From Mesorhizobium sp. B2-8-5 (GTDB lineage: Bacteria; Pseudomonadota; Alphaproteobacteria; Rhizobiales; Rhizobiaceae), in contig NZ_CP083951.1 in the NCBI RefSeq assembly GCF_006440675.2, forward strand, positions 5,489,501-5,553,500: a stretch of 64,000 nucleotides of DNA, given 5' to 3'. Positions 53,302 through 62,808 of the stretch are shown here, piece by piece (the first letter of the stretch is position 1; each line of letters begins with the position of its first letter). A program made the translations under genes and the position numbers. The notes under the pieces were generated by a model. That model did not search any database. It was not told where the DNA came from and saw nothing but the letters and a program-made list of their open reading frames with translations.

Positions 53302-54298
53302 GCGCCGCCGTCGGCCGCAGCATGCCGACCTTGGCGCCGATACGGCTTTCGACCGGAGGATGGGCGAGCTCGATGAGCCTTGCCGCAGCCGCTTCATCGT
53401 CGCGCAGCAGCTTCGCCAGCGCCGCGGCGATCATGGCCTCCGCCCCCCTGCCCGCGCCGTCATCGCATTTTAAGGCGATACCGAGGCCCAGTTCGGGCAG
53501 TGCCGCGCAATAAACGCCTTCGGCGCCGGTCTTGACGAAGATGCGGCCCGGTGTTGCCTGCATCAGCGCGACATCGGCCTTGCCGGTGCCGGCGACGAGG
53601 AACGGCTCGGCCATGCAAGCCGAGATCAGCCGCTTCGCCGCCTTGGCGCGTTCGGGCGAAAAGCCCCTGCCCGTCGCCATGCGGGCAAAGCCCAGCGCAA
53701 AACTCTTCAACGGTACGGCGTAGGTCGGGATCGAGCAGCCGTCGGTGCCGCAATGGTCGACGTCATGCGCCGCGCCCGTCACGGATTGCATGGCGTCGCG
53801 CACCATCTCCTGCAGCGCATGGCCGGCCTTGACGTAGCCGCCATGCGCAATGCCGGAATGGACGCAGGTGCAGAGGAAGCCGGAATGCTTGCCGGAGCAA
53901 TTGTTGTGCAAAGCGTTGGGCACGCCGCCGGCGCGGGCGAGCGCGATGGTGGCGTCGTGGCTCGAGGGCCAATGCGCGCCGCATTCCAGCGCCGTCCTGT
54001 CGAGCCCGGCCCTGGCGAGCATCGCCGTTGCCAACTCGACATGGGCCGGCTCGCCCGAATGCGAGGCGCAGGCCAGCGCCAGTTCGCGATCGCCGAAGCC
54101 ATAGGCGTCGGCAGCGCCCGATTCGACCAGCGGCAATGCCTGAATCGCCTTCACCGCGGAGCGCGGGAACACCGGACGGTCCGTGTCGCCGATCTCCCAG
54201 ACGGGCTTGCCGTCGGCGTCGAAGATCGAAACCGCGCCGCGGTGCCTGCTTTCGACCACCGCGCCGCGCGTGACTTCGACCAGAACCGGATTTGTCAT
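53294..54298 (-). CDS. Asparaginase, rhizobial zinc type (PF06089)
   Basis: 334 residues. This family is unrelated to E. coli AnsA/AnsB. The positions known from the Rhizobium etli ReAV enzyme are all present, shifted by one: S47 and K50 (PRSAVKA), S79, C134 and K137 (NNCSGKHSG) and C188 (GTDGCSIP), the zinc site and catalytic residues. It hydrolyses L-asparagine to aspartate and ammonia. ATG 54298 is chosen over the upstream start because MTNPVLVEVTRG is the usual N-terminus. Confidence 0.9.
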   Translation of the reverse strand: MTNPVLVEVTRGAVVESRHRGAVSIFDADGKPVWEIGDTDRPVFPRSAVKAIQALPLVESGAADAYGFGDRELALACASHSGEPAHVELATAMLARAGLDRTALECGAHWPSSHDATIALARAGGVPNALHNNCSGKHSGFLCTCVHSGIAHGGYVKAGHALQEMVRDAMQSVTGAAHDVDHCGTDGCSIPTYAVPLKSFALGFARMATGRGFSPERAKAAKRLISACMAEPFLVAGTGKADVALMQATPGRIFVKTGAEGVYCAALPELGLGIALKCDDGAGRGAEAMIAAALAKLLRDDEAAAARLIELAHPPVESRIGAKVGMLRPTAALN

Positions 54299-54350
54299 GT
54301 TGCCTCCCGCACGCGCACCCAAGGGTGCGCCGCTTCAATGCGGGCCGCTT

Positions 54351-55517
54351 CTAGCGAATCCTGTCGAGAATGGAAACGTAGTTGGCGACCGCCGCGCCGC
54401 CCATGTTGAAGATGCCGCCGAGCTTGGCGCCCGGCACCTGGATGCCCCCGGCCTCGCCCATCAGTTGCATGGCGGTCAGCACATGCATCGACACACCGGT
54501 GGCGCCGATCGGATGGCCCTTGGCTTTCAGGCCGCCGGAGGGATTGACCGGAAGGCGGCCGTCCTTCGCCGTCGAGCCGTCCAGCGCCAGTCTGGCGCCC
54601 TCGCCTGGCTTTGCCAGGCCCATCGCCTCGTATTCGATCAATTCGGCGATGGTGAAGCAGTCATGCGTCTCGACGAAGGAGAGGTCGTCGAGCGTGACGC
54701 CGGCCTTTTTCAGTGCCTGCTCCCAGGCACGCTCGCAGCCCTCGAAGGAGAGAATGTCGCGCTTGGACATCGGCAGGAAGTCCTGGACATGCTCGTTGGC
54801 GCGGAAGGTCACGGCGCGGCGCATCTTCAGCGCCGTCGCGGTGTCGGTGAGCACAAGTGCGGCCGCGCCGTCCGAAACCAGCGAGCAATCGGTACGCTTC
54901 AGCGGACCGGCGACGAAGGGGTTCTTCTCGCTTTCCTGGCGGCAGAACTCATAGCCGAAATCCTTGCGCATCTGGGCGTAAGGGTTTTCGACGCCGTTTT
55001 TGTGGTTCTTGGCGGCGATCATGGCCAGCGCATCCGACTGATCGCCGTAGCGCTGGAAATAGGCCTGCGCGATCTTGCCGAAGACGCCGGCGAAGCTGGC
55101 AGGCGTCTCGCCGTCTTCAGGCAGATAGGATGCCTTGAGCAGATTCTTGCCTATTTCGGGACCGGGCGTGGTCGTCATCTGCTCGGCGCCGACCACCAGC
55201 ACGATGCGGGCGGCGTTCGCGTCGATGGCGCGGATGCCTTGCCGGACGGCGGCCGAGCCTGTGGCGCAGGCGTTCTCGACGCGCGTCGCCGGCTTGAAGC
55301 GCAGGCGGTCATCGGCCTGCAGCACGAGGCTCGCGGTAAAATCCTGCGGCGAGAAGCCGGCGTTGAAGTGGCCAAGGACGATCTCGTCGACATCGTCCGG
55401 ACCGATGCCGGCATGGTCGAGGGCCTCGACGGCAACCTTGGTGATCAGGCCCTCCAGCGTCTCGCCTTCGAGCTTGCCGAAGCGCGAATGCGCCCAGCCG
55501 ACGATGCATGCCGTCAT
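54351..55517 (-). CDS. Thiolase family protein (acetyl-CoA acetyltransferase-like, SCP-x type)
   Basis: 388 residues from ATG 55517 with GGAGG as ribosome site. The nucleophile Cys lies in RVENACATGSAA (about residue 85), the His in ETHDCFTIAELIEYEAMG, and the final motif is NPSGGLKAKGHPIGATG. The SCP-x/lipid-transfer branch differs from typical PhaA/FadA thiolases in its middle region. The reaction is reversible thiolytic cleavage of 3-ketoacyl-CoA; the true substrate is unknown. It is divergent from betI but is not known to be part of the bet system. Confidence 0.85.
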   Translation of the reverse strand: MTACIVGWAHSRFGKLEGETLEGLITKVAVEALDHAGIGPDDVDEIVLGHFNAGFSPQDFTASLVLQADDRLRFKPATRVENACATGSAAVRQGIRAIDANAARIVLVVGAEQMTTTPGPEIGKNLLKASYLPEDGETPASFAGVFGKIAQAYFQRYGDQSDALAMIAAKNHKNGVENPYAQMRKDFGYEFCRQESEKNPFVAGPLKRTDCSLVSDGAAALVLTDTATALKMRRAVTFRANEHVQDFLPMSKRDILSFEGCERAWEQALKKAGVTLDDLSFVETHDCFTIAELIEYEAMGLAKPGEGARLALDGSTAKDGRLPVNPSGGLKAKGHPIGATGVSMHVLTAMQLMGEAGGIQVPGAKLGGIFNMGGAAVANYVSILDRIR

Positions 55518-55647
55518 GGCAACCTCCATTTGCGCCGCAACCTAGCACGATCGCGCGCGGCACGTGATTCAATATTGTTCAACAATGAACCGTTTTCCAG
55601 CCCATGCCATGGTCCAGAATGACACGATCGGTTGATCCCGGCGCCAG

Positions 55648-55677
55648 TTTTTTATTGATTGATGCGTCAATAAAAAA
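55648..55677. promoter_or_regulatory. BetI operator (betI box)
   Basis: TTTTTTATTGA-TTGATGCG-TCAATAAAAAA, a perfect 11-bp inverted repeat around an 8-base centre, 28 bp before ATG 55706. The core TTATTGA...TCAATAA matches the known BetI site of E. coli. Confidence 0.85.
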
Positions 55678-55705
55678 TAATCTCGGCTCGAACCGGATCC
55701 CCAAA

Positions 55706-56296
55706 ATGCCGAAAATCGGAATGGAGCCCGTGCGCCGCAAGGCGCTGATCGACGCGACGATCTCGGCGATCGGCGAGCGCGGATCGCTGGACGTGACGAT
55801 GTCGGAGATCGCCGGCCGCGCCGGCGTGTCGTCGGCGCTGGCGCATCACTATTTCGGCGCCAAGGACGAGCTGCTGTTCGCGACGATGCGGCACATCCTT
55901 GCCGAACTCAACGCCGACACAAGGCGCGCGTTCGGCCTTGCGGTGACGCCGCGCCAGCGCGTCTCGGCCGTCGTCGCCGTCAGCTTTTCCGACGACCAGT
56001 TCCAGCCTCAGATCATAGCCGCCTGGCTCGCCTTCTATGTCGAGGCGCAGAAGTCCTCCGACCTGCGGCGGCTGCTGCGCATCTATGCGCGGCGGCTGCA
56101 TTCGAACCTGATGAGCGGGCTGACCGGCATCCTGCCTCGGGCCGAGGCCGACCGCGTGGCGGAAGCGATCGCAGCGCTGATCGACGGGCTCTACATCCGC
56201 CGCGCGCTGAAGGACGGCGTGCCGGATGCGCAGACCGCGATCGCGCTCGTGGAAGACTATCTCGAAACCAAGCTCAACGGACGGAGCCTGCCTTGA
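55706..56296 (+). CDS. betI: BetI, choline-responsive TetR repressor
   Basis: 196 residues from ATG 55706. The N-terminal TetR helix-turn-helix reads [28 protein letters not shown]; the rest matches BetI ([25 protein letters not shown]). It represses the bet operon and responds to choline. The gene ends TGA overlapping the TTG start of betC (TTGA). The operator is directly upstream. Confidence 0.93.
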   Translation: MPKIGMEPVRRKALIDATISAIGERGSLDVTMSEIAGRAGVSSALAHHYFGAKDELLFATMRHILAELNADTRRAFGLAVTPRQRVSAVVAVSFSDDQFQPQIIAAWLAFYVEAQKSSDLRRLLRIYARRLHSNLMSGLTGILPRAEADRVAEAIAALIDGLYIRRALKDGVPDAQTAIALVEDYLETKLNGRSLP

Positions 56297-57822
56297 CCAC
56301 CCGGCGACCCAATTTCCTGATCGTCATGGTCGATCAGCTCAACGGCACGCTCTTCCCGGACGGCCCCGCGGATTTCCTGCATGCGCCGCATCTGAAGGCG
56401 CTGGCCGCGCGCTCGGCGCGCTTCGCCAACAACTACACCGCATCGCCGCTCTGCGCCCCGGGCCGCGCCTCGTTCATGAGCGGGCAACTGCCGTCGCGCA
56501 CCGGGGTCTACGACAACGCGGCCGAGTTTATCTCCTCGATCCCGACCTTCGCGCATCATCTGCGGGCCGCCGGCTACTACACCTGCCTGTCGGGCAAGAT
56601 GCATTTCGTCGGGCCCGACCAGTTGCACGGTTTCGAGGAGCGGCTCACCACCGACATCTATCCGGCCGATTTCGGCTGGACGCCGGACTACCGAAAGCCC
56701 GGCGAGCGCATCGACTGGTGGTATCACAATCTGGGCTCGGTGACCGGCGCCGGCGTCGCCGAAACCACCAACCAGATGGAATATGACGACGAGGTCGTGT
56801 TCCTTGCCTCGCAAAAGCTCTACCAACTGTCACGGGAGCAGGACGACGCTGGCCACCGGCCGTGGTGCCTCACCGTTTCGCTGTCGCACCCGCACGATCC
56901 CTATGTCGCGCGCAAGCAGTATTGGGATCTCTATGAGAACTGCCAGGCGCTCGATCCGGAAACGCCGTTCACCCCATATGAGGAGCAGGATCCGCATTCA
57001 CAGCGGCTCTATCGCGCCAGCGATTATGCGTCTTTCGAAATCACAGGTGAACAGGTGCGCCGTTCGCGGCGCGGCTACTTCGCCAACATCTCCTATGTCG
57101 ACGACAAGCTCGGCGAACTCCTGGACGTGCTGAGGCGCACGCGCATGGCCGACGATACGATCATCCTGTTCTGCTCGGACCATGGCGACATGCTTGGCGA
57201 GCGCGGCCTGTGGTTCAAGATGAGCTTCTTCGAGGGTTCGGCGCGTGTGCCGCTGATGATAGCCGGCAAGGGCGTGCCGGCCGGGCTGGTCGAGGCTCCG
57301 GTCTCCAATCTCGATGTGACGCCGACGCTGTGCGATCTCGCCGGCATTGACATCGGGTCGATCGCGCCATGGACCGATGGGCAGTCGCTGCTGCCACTGC
57401 TCGATGGCAAGGCGCGTAGCGCGCCGGTACCGATCGAATATGCGGCGGAGGGCTCCTATGCGCCGCTGGTGGCAATCCGCGAGGGCAAGTACAAATTCGT
57501 CCATTGCGAGCTCGACCCGCCGCAATTGTTCGATCTCGATGCCGATCCGCTCGAGCGCGACAACCTCGCCGACGATCCGGCCAACGCTGCCCTGGTGGCG
57601 GCGTTCGTGGGCAAGGTCCGGGCGCGCTGGGATATGGCCGGCTTCGATGCCGCGGTACGCGAAAGCCAGGCGCGCCGCTGGGTTGTCTATCCGGCATTGC
57701 GCAACGGGGCCTACTACCCGTGGGACTTCCAGCCGCTGCAGAAGGCGTCCGAGCGCTACATGCGCAATCACATGAACCTCGACAATCTCGAAGAGAGCAA
57801 ACGGTATCCGAGAGGCGAATGA
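56293..57822 (+). CDS. betC: Choline-sulfatase
   Basis: 509 residues starting at TTG 56293. The arylsulfatase-type active site is C54-x-P-x-R ([11 protein letters not shown]), where C54 becomes formylglycine, and metal-binding Asp is in [33 protein letters not shown] is the C-terminal sulfatase signature. It hydrolyses choline-O-sulfate to choline and sulfate in the cytoplasm. A formylglycine-generating enzyme is not encoded here. Confidence 0.95.
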   Translation: MTTRRPNFLIVMVDQLNGTLFPDGPADFLHAPHLKALAARSARFANNYTASPLCAPGRASFMSGQLPSRTGVYDNAAEFISSIPTFAHHLRAAGYYTCLSGKMHFVGPDQLHGFEERLTTDIYPADFGWTPDYRKPGERIDWWYHNLGSVTGAGVAETTNQMEYDDEVVFLASQKLYQLSREQDDAGHRPWCLTVSLSHPHDPYVARKQYWDLYENCQALDPETPFTPYEEQDPHSQRLYRASDYASFEITGEQVRRSRRGYFANISYVDDKLGELLDVLRRTRMADDTIILFCSDHGDMLGERGLWFKMSFFEGSARVPLMIAGKGVPAGLVEAPVSNLDVTPTLCDLAGIDIGSIAPWTDGQSLLPLLDGKARSAPVPIEYAAEGSYAPLVAIREGKYKFVHCELDPPQLFDLDADPLERDNLADDPANAALVAAFVGKVRARWDMAGFDAAVRESQARRWVVYPALRNGAYYPWDFQPLQKASERYMRNHMNLDNLEESKRYPRGE

Positions 57823-58823
57823 TGGCAGACGTTCTCGTCCCTACCCTCGATCATCTCAAGCAGGCCTATGCCGTCACCTCGGCGGCCACGCAGGTGACGC
57901 CGCTGTTGGAGTCGGCGGCTTTGGCCAAGGAGACCGGCGCCGCGCGCGTTTTCGTCAAGCCGGAGTCGCTGCAATGGGCCGGCTCGTTCAAGGTGCGCGG
58001 CGCCTATTGGCGGCTGAACCGGCTTTCACCGGATGAAGCGAGGAAGGGCGTGGTGGCGTATTCCTCCGGCAATTTCGCGCAGGGGCTGGCGGCCGCCGGC
58101 CAGGCGCTGGGCATTCCGGTCACCATCGTCATGCCGATCGACGCGCCGGCCGCCAAGCGTGACGCGACAGCCGGTTATGGCGCGCGCGTGGTGCTGACCG
58201 ATCATGGCGACCGCGCCCGCGAGGAGGTCGCGGCCGCCAAGGCGCGCGAGATCGCCGAGACCGAGCACCTCACCTTGCTGCATCCCTTCGACGATCCGGA
58301 GATCGTCGCGGGTCAGGCCGGCGCCGGGCTGGAAGCGCTCGACCAGTTGACAGCGAAGAGGACGCAAGCAGACCTGGTGTTCTGCTCGGTCGGCGGCGGC
58401 GGCCTGATCGGCGGCGTTTCGCTCGCCTTCCACTATGTGTCGCCCGGTACCGAGATCATCGCGGTCGAGCCGGAGGGTTTCAACGGCATGGGCTCTTCAC
58501 TTGCGCATGGCGCTATCGAAACGATGCCGATCGGACCGAAATCGATCTGCGACGGGCTGATGGCGCGCAAGCCAGGCGACGCGCCCTTCGCGGCGGTGAG
58601 CGCCGCCGGGGTGCGCGGCGTCACTGTCGACGATGCCTCGGTGCGGCGCGCGATGAAGATCGCGTTCGAGCGGATGAAGCTGGTGCTGGAGCCGTCGGGC
58701 GCGGCATCGCTGGCGGCGCTGCTCGGCGGCAAGGTGGATGTGAAGGGCAAAACCGTCCTCGTGGTTGCAACCGGCGGCAATGTCTCGCTCGCCGACTTTA
58801 TGGCGCATATGAACAATGCTTGA
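57819..58823 (+). CDS. Threonine/serine dehydratase-like PLP enzyme inside the bet operon
   Basis: 334 residues from ATG 57819 (57822 is an alternative), overlapping the betC stop. It is a fold-type II PLP enzyme: the lysine lies in AGSFKVRGA (about residue 57), the glycine loop is VGGGGLIGG, and VVATGGNVS is near the end. Length and motifs match serine/threonine dehydratases and serine racemases without the C-terminal ACT domain. It is not part of the standard betICBA set. It may deaminate serine or threonine, or a related hydroxyamino acid formed during betaine use. Confidence 0.88.
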   Translation: MMADVLVPTLDHLKQAYAVTSAATQVTPLLESAALAKETGAARVFVKPESLQWAGSFKVRGAYWRLNRLSPDEARKGVVAYSSGNFAQGLAAAGQALGIPVTIVMPIDAPAAKRDATAGYGARVVLTDHGDRAREEVAAAKAREIAETEHLTLLHPFDDPEIVAGQAGAGLEALDQLTAKRTQADLVFCSVGGGGLIGGVSLAFHYVSPGTEIIAVEPEGFNGMGSSLAHGAIETMPIGPKSICDGLMARKPGDAPFAAVSAAGVRGVTVDDASVRRAMKIAFERMKLVLEPSGAASLAALLGGKVDVKGKTVLVVATGGNVSLADFMAHMNNA

Positions 58824-60468
58824 AGCGGATTTCGTCATCATCGGCTCCGGCTCCGCCGGCTCGGCCATGGCCTACCGGCTGTCGGAAGACGGCAAGCACT
58901 CGGTGATCGTCATCGAGTTCGGCGGCACCGATATGGGGCCGCTGATCCAGATGCCGTCGGCGCTGTCGATCCCTCTCAATATGAGCCTGTACGATTGGGG
59001 TTTCGCCAGCGAGCCCGAGCCGCATCTCGGCGGGCGCGTGCTCGCCACGCCGCGCGGCAAGGTGCTCGGCGGTTCCTCCTCGATCAACGGCATGGTCTAT
59101 GTGCGTGGACATGCGCATGACTTCGACCACTGGGCCGAACAGGGTGCTGCCGGCTGGGCCTTCGCCGACGTGCTCCCCTATTTCAAGCGCATGGAGGATT
59201 CCGACGGCGGCGAGGATGGCTGGCGGGGCAAAAGCGGACCGCTGCATGTGCAGCGCGGCACGCGGAAAAATCCGCTCTACGGCGCCTTCGTCGAGGCCGG
59301 CCGCCAAGCCGGTTTCGAGCTCACCGATGACTATAACGGCTCGAAGCAGGAAGGCTTCGGACCGATGGAGCAGACCATTCTTGGCGGCCGCCGCTGGTCG
59401 GCGGCGAACGCCTATCTGAAGCCGGCTCTCAAACGCAGGAATGTGAGTCTGATCAAAGGCTTCGCCCGACGCGTGGTGATCGAGAATCAACGCGCGATCG
59501 GCGTCGAGATCGAAGCTAACAAACAGATTCAGGTCGTTAAGGCGCGGCGTGAGGTGATCGTCGCGGCGTCGTCGGTCAATTCGCCGAAGATCCTGATGCT
59601 GTCCGGCATCGGCCCGGGCGTGCATCTCAAGGAAAACGGCATCCAGGTGATTGCCGACCGGCCGGGCGTCGGCGCAAATCTGCAGGATCATCTGGAACTC
59701 TACATCCAGCAGGAATCGACCAAGCCGATCACGCTGAACTCGGTGCTCAATCCTTTCTCCAAGGCGCTGATCGGCGCGCAATGGCTGTTCTTCAAGACCG
59801 GCCTTGGCGCCACCAATCATTTCGAGGCGGCAGCCTTCGTGCGTTCGCAGGCCGGCATCGACTATCCCGATATCCAGTACCACTTCATCCCGGCGGCGGT
59901 GCGCTATGACGGCAAATCGGCGGCGAAGTCGCATGGCTTCCAGGCGCATGTCGGGCCGATGCGCTCGAAATCGCGCGGTTCGGTGAGCCTGCGCTCGCCC
60001 GATCCGAAGACGAAGCCGGTGATCCGCTTCAACTATATGTCGCATCCGGACGACTGGAGCGAGTTCCGCCACTGCGTCCGGCTGACGCGCGAGATTTTCG
60101 GCCAGAAAGCCTTCGACGGCTTTCGCGGCAAGGAGATTTCGCCGGGCAGCCATGTGCAATCGGACGACGAGCTCGACGCCTTCATCCGCGACCATGCCGA
60201 GAGCGCCTATCATCCCTGCGGCACCTGCAGGATGGGCCGCGCCGACGATCTGACCGCCGTCGTCGATCCGGAATGCCGGGTGATCGGCGTCGAGGGGCTG
60301 CGCGTCGCCGACTCCTCGATTTTTCCGCGGGTGACAAACGGCAATCTCAACGCGCCATCGATCATGACCGGCGAAAAGGCCTCCGACCACATCCTCGGCC
60401 GCACGCCGCTGGCGCCATCCAACCAGGAACCGTGGATCAATCCACGCTGGCAGGTGGCGGACCGATAG
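58816..60468 (+). CDS. betA: Choline dehydrogenase
   Basis: 550 residues of the GMC flavoprotein family. The FAD motif is [18 protein letters not shown] at the start, [22 protein letters not shown] near residue 85, and the catalytic region is [29 protein letters not shown] closes the FAD site. It oxidises choline to betaine aldehyde at the inner membrane. It overlaps the dehydratase gene by 8 bp. Confidence 0.94.
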   Translation: MLEADFVIIGSGSAGSAMAYRLSEDGKHSVIVIEFGGTDMGPLIQMPSALSIPLNMSLYDWGFASEPEPHLGGRVLATPRGKVLGGSSSINGMVYVRGHAHDFDHWAEQGAAGWAFADVLPYFKRMEDSDGGEDGWRGKSGPLHVQRGTRKNPLYGAFVEAGRQAGFELTDDYNGSKQEGFGPMEQTILGGRRWSAANAYLKPALKRRNVSLIKGFARRVVIENQRAIGVEIEANKQIQVVKARREVIVAASSVNSPKILMLSGIGPGVHLKENGIQVIADRPGVGANLQDHLELYIQQESTKPITLNSVLNPFSKALIGAQWLFFKTGLGATNHFEAAAFVRSQAGIDYPDIQYHFIPAAVRYDGKSAAKSHGFQAHVGPMRSKSRGSVSLRSPDPKTKPVIRFNYMSHPDDWSEFRHCVRLTREIFGQKAFDGFRGKEISPGSHVQSDDELDAFIRDHAESAYHPCGTCRMGRADDLTAVVDPECRVIGVEGLRVADSSIFPRVTNGNLNAPSIMTGEKASDHILGRTPLAPSNQEPWINPRWQVADR

Positions 60469-60517
60469 GGCATTGTCGGGCAGACCGCCCGCTCGGCGAA
60501 CAGACTTGGAGAAAGCC

Positions 60518-61981
60518 ATGCGCGCCCAACCCACGGCATCGCATTACGTCAACGGCCGCTACATCGAGGACGAAGGCGGCGCGCCACTGCCCGTGATCTA
60601 TCCGGCGACGGGCGAGACCATCGCCACGCTGCATTCAGCGACGCCCAACGTGCTGGAACTCGCCATCGAGGCGGCACGCGCCGCGCAGCCGGCCTGGGCG
60701 CGGCTGAAGCCGGTCGAACGCGGCCGCATCCTGCGCCGCGCAGCCGACATCCTGCGGGCGCGCAATGCCGATCTGGCCCGTATCGAGACGCTCGACACCG
60801 GCAAGGCGATCCAGGAGACGCTGGTGGCCGACGCCCCTTCGGCCGCCGACTGCCTGGAATATTTCGCCGGCGCGGTCGCCGCCTTCAACGGCGAGATGAT
60901 CGATCTCGGCGGACCCTTCGCCTACACGCGGCGCGAGCCGCTCGGCGTGTGCGTCGGCATCGGCGCCTGGAATTATCCGATCCAGATCGCCGGCTGGAAA
61001 TCGGCGCCGGCTTTGGCCATGGGCAATGCCATGGTGTTCAAGCCGTCGGAAAACACCCCGCTTTCGGCGCTGGCGCTGGCCGAAATCTACTCGGAGGCTG
61101 GACTGCCGGATGGGCTGTTCAATGTCGTACAGGGTTACCGCGATGTCGGCGCCGGCCTCGTCGATCATGATGTCGTGGCAAAGGTCTCGGTGACCGGCTC
61201 GGTGCCGACCGGCCGCAAGGTGCTGTCGCTTGCCGGCTCGAAGATGAAGCACGCGACGATGGAGCTCGGCGGCAAGTCGCCGCTGATCGTCTTCGACGAC
61301 GCCGATCTCGAAAACGCCATCGGCGGCGCCATGCTCGGCAATTTTTACTCGACCGGGCAGATCTGCTCCAACGGCACACGCGTCTTCGTGCAGAGCGGCC
61401 TGCATGATCGCTTCGTCGAACGGCTGGTCGAGCGGACGAAAAAGATCCGCATCGGCGATCCGCTCGATCTCGAAACGCAGATGGGGCCGCTGGTCAACAA
61501 GGCGCAGCAGGACAAGGTCGTGTCCTATATCGAAGCCGGCAAGCAGGAAGGGGCCAGCCTCGCCTGCGGCGGCAACGTGCCGTCACTGCAGGGTTTCGAC
61601 GGCGGCTTCTTCATCGAGCCGACGGTGTTTTCAGGCGTCACCGACACCATGCGCATCGCGCGCGAGGAGATATTCGGGCCGGTGATGAGCGTGCTCAAAT
61701 TCCACGGCGAGGACGAGGTGATCGAGCGCGCCAACGACACCGAATTCGGGCTGGCCGCCGGCGTGTTCACGCGCGACCTGCCGCGCGCGCATCGGGTGAT
61801 CGCCGAGTTGCAGGCCGGCACTTGCTGGATCAACGCCTATAATCTGACGCCCGTGGAAATGCCGTTCGGCGGCGTCAAGCAATCCGGCATAGGGCGGGAG
61901 AATTCGCTGGCCGCGCTGGCGCATTATTCGCAATTGAAGTCTGTCTATGTCGAGACGGGGGATGTAGTGGCCCCCTACTGA
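60518..61981 (+). CDS. betB: Betaine aldehyde dehydrogenase
   Basis: 487 residues from ATG 60518 behind TTGGAGAAAGCC. It has the aldehyde dehydrogenase motifs: MELGGKSPL with the catalytic Glu, [14 protein letters not shown] with the nucleophilic Cys, and [19 protein letters not shown]. It turns betaine aldehyde into glycine betaine with NAD(P), the last step of osmoprotectant synthesis. It is the last gene of the bet operon, 49 bp after betA. Confidence 0.94.
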   Translation: MRAQPTASHYVNGRYIEDEGGAPLPVIYPATGETIATLHSATPNVLELAIEAARAAQPAWARLKPVERGRILRRAADILRARNADLARIETLDTGKAIQETLVADAPSAADCLEYFAGAVAAFNGEMIDLGGPFAYTRREPLGVCVGIGAWNYPIQIAGWKSAPALAMGNAMVFKPSENTPLSALALAEIYSEAGLPDGLFNVVQGYRDVGAGLVDHDVVAKVSVTGSVPTGRKVLSLAGSKMKHATMELGGKSPLIVFDDADLENAIGGAMLGNFYSTGQICSNGTRVFVQSGLHDRFVERLVERTKKIRIGDPLDLETQMGPLVNKAQQDKVVSYIEAGKQEGASLACGGNVPSLQGFDGGFFIEPTVFSGVTDTMRIAREEIFGPVMSVLKFHGEDEVIERANDTEFGLAAGVFTRDLPRAHRVIAELQAGTCWINAYNLTPVEMPFGGVKQSGIGRENSLAALAHYSQLKSVYVETGDVVAPY

Positions 61982-62074
61982 GCCTCTGCTGAAGGGCGCG
62001 ATTTGCCGAGAAGGCAGTTCTCCTTGCTGCCGGCTTGCCGTAGGTTTTCTGACGGGGCAATCGAGGAGGCGAAA

Positions 62075-62779
62075 ATGGCGGGCGAAGCCGAGGACAACAA
62101 GGCGGCCACGCTGCCGCTGCTGCTTAGCTTCAATGGAGGCTATGTCGATACCGCGGGCTTCCTGGCGCTGCAGGGACTGTTCACGGCGCATGTCACCGGC
62201 AATTTCGTCACGCTCGGCGCTTCGCTGGCGCTTGGCACGTCAGGCGCCTTTGCAAAACTTCTGGCTTTGCCGGTCTTCTGCTTCATGGTTATCCTTAGCC
62301 GACTTCTATCGTATCCGTTACAAAGCCGGAAGCTGCCGGTCTTCCGGTCATTGTTGGCAATCAAACTGTTGCTGCTGACGGCAGGTGCGATCCTGGCAAT
62401 CCGCCTTGGCCCGTTCCCCGACGGAAACAGCTGGGCCGCCATCGTCACCGGCATGGTGCTGGTTTCGGCCATGGCGGTGCAGAATGCCGCGCATCGCGTC
62501 CATCTTCCCAGTGCGCCGCCGTCGACGCTGATGACGGGCACCACGACCCAGATCATGCTCGACCTCGCCGATCTCATCCACGGCGCACTGCCCGAGAGCA
62601 TGGCCGCGTCCCGATCGCGCCTGGCGCGAATGTCGGTCGCCGTGTTCGTCTTCGCGCTGGGATGTGGGACAGCCGCTTTGCTCTATTCACAAGTCGGAAT
62701 GTGGTGTTTTGCGCTGCCGCCGATCGTTGCGATCGTGCCCCTTGTCATGCAGGAAAGCGCACCCGCCACCGTGCAATGA
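62075..62779 (+). CDS. DUF1275 (YoaK-like) membrane protein
   Basis: 234 residues from ATG 62075 behind GAGGAGG. Six or seven hydrophobic segments are visible. The family pattern LLSFNGGYVDTAGFLALQGLFTAHVTGNFVTLG covers residues 15-48, and AVQNAAHR with TTTQIMLDLAD is central. The family is widespread and of unknown function, possibly transport. It follows betB by 93 bp on the same strand, but there is no proof that it belongs to the operon. Confidence 0.85.
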   Translation: MAGEAEDNKAATLPLLLSFNGGYVDTAGFLALQGLFTAHVTGNFVTLGASLALGTSGAFAKLLALPVFCFMVILSRLLSYPLQSRKLPVFRSLLAIKLLLLTAGAILAIRLGPFPDGNSWAAIVTGMVLVSAMAVQNAAHRVHLPSAPPSTLMTGTTTQIMLDLADLIHGALPESMAASRSRLARMSVAVFVFALGCGTAALLYSQVGMWCFALPPIVAIVPLVMQESAPATVQ

Positions 62780-62808
62780 CGTCAAGGTCCGAGCATGGGG
62801 CAAACGGC

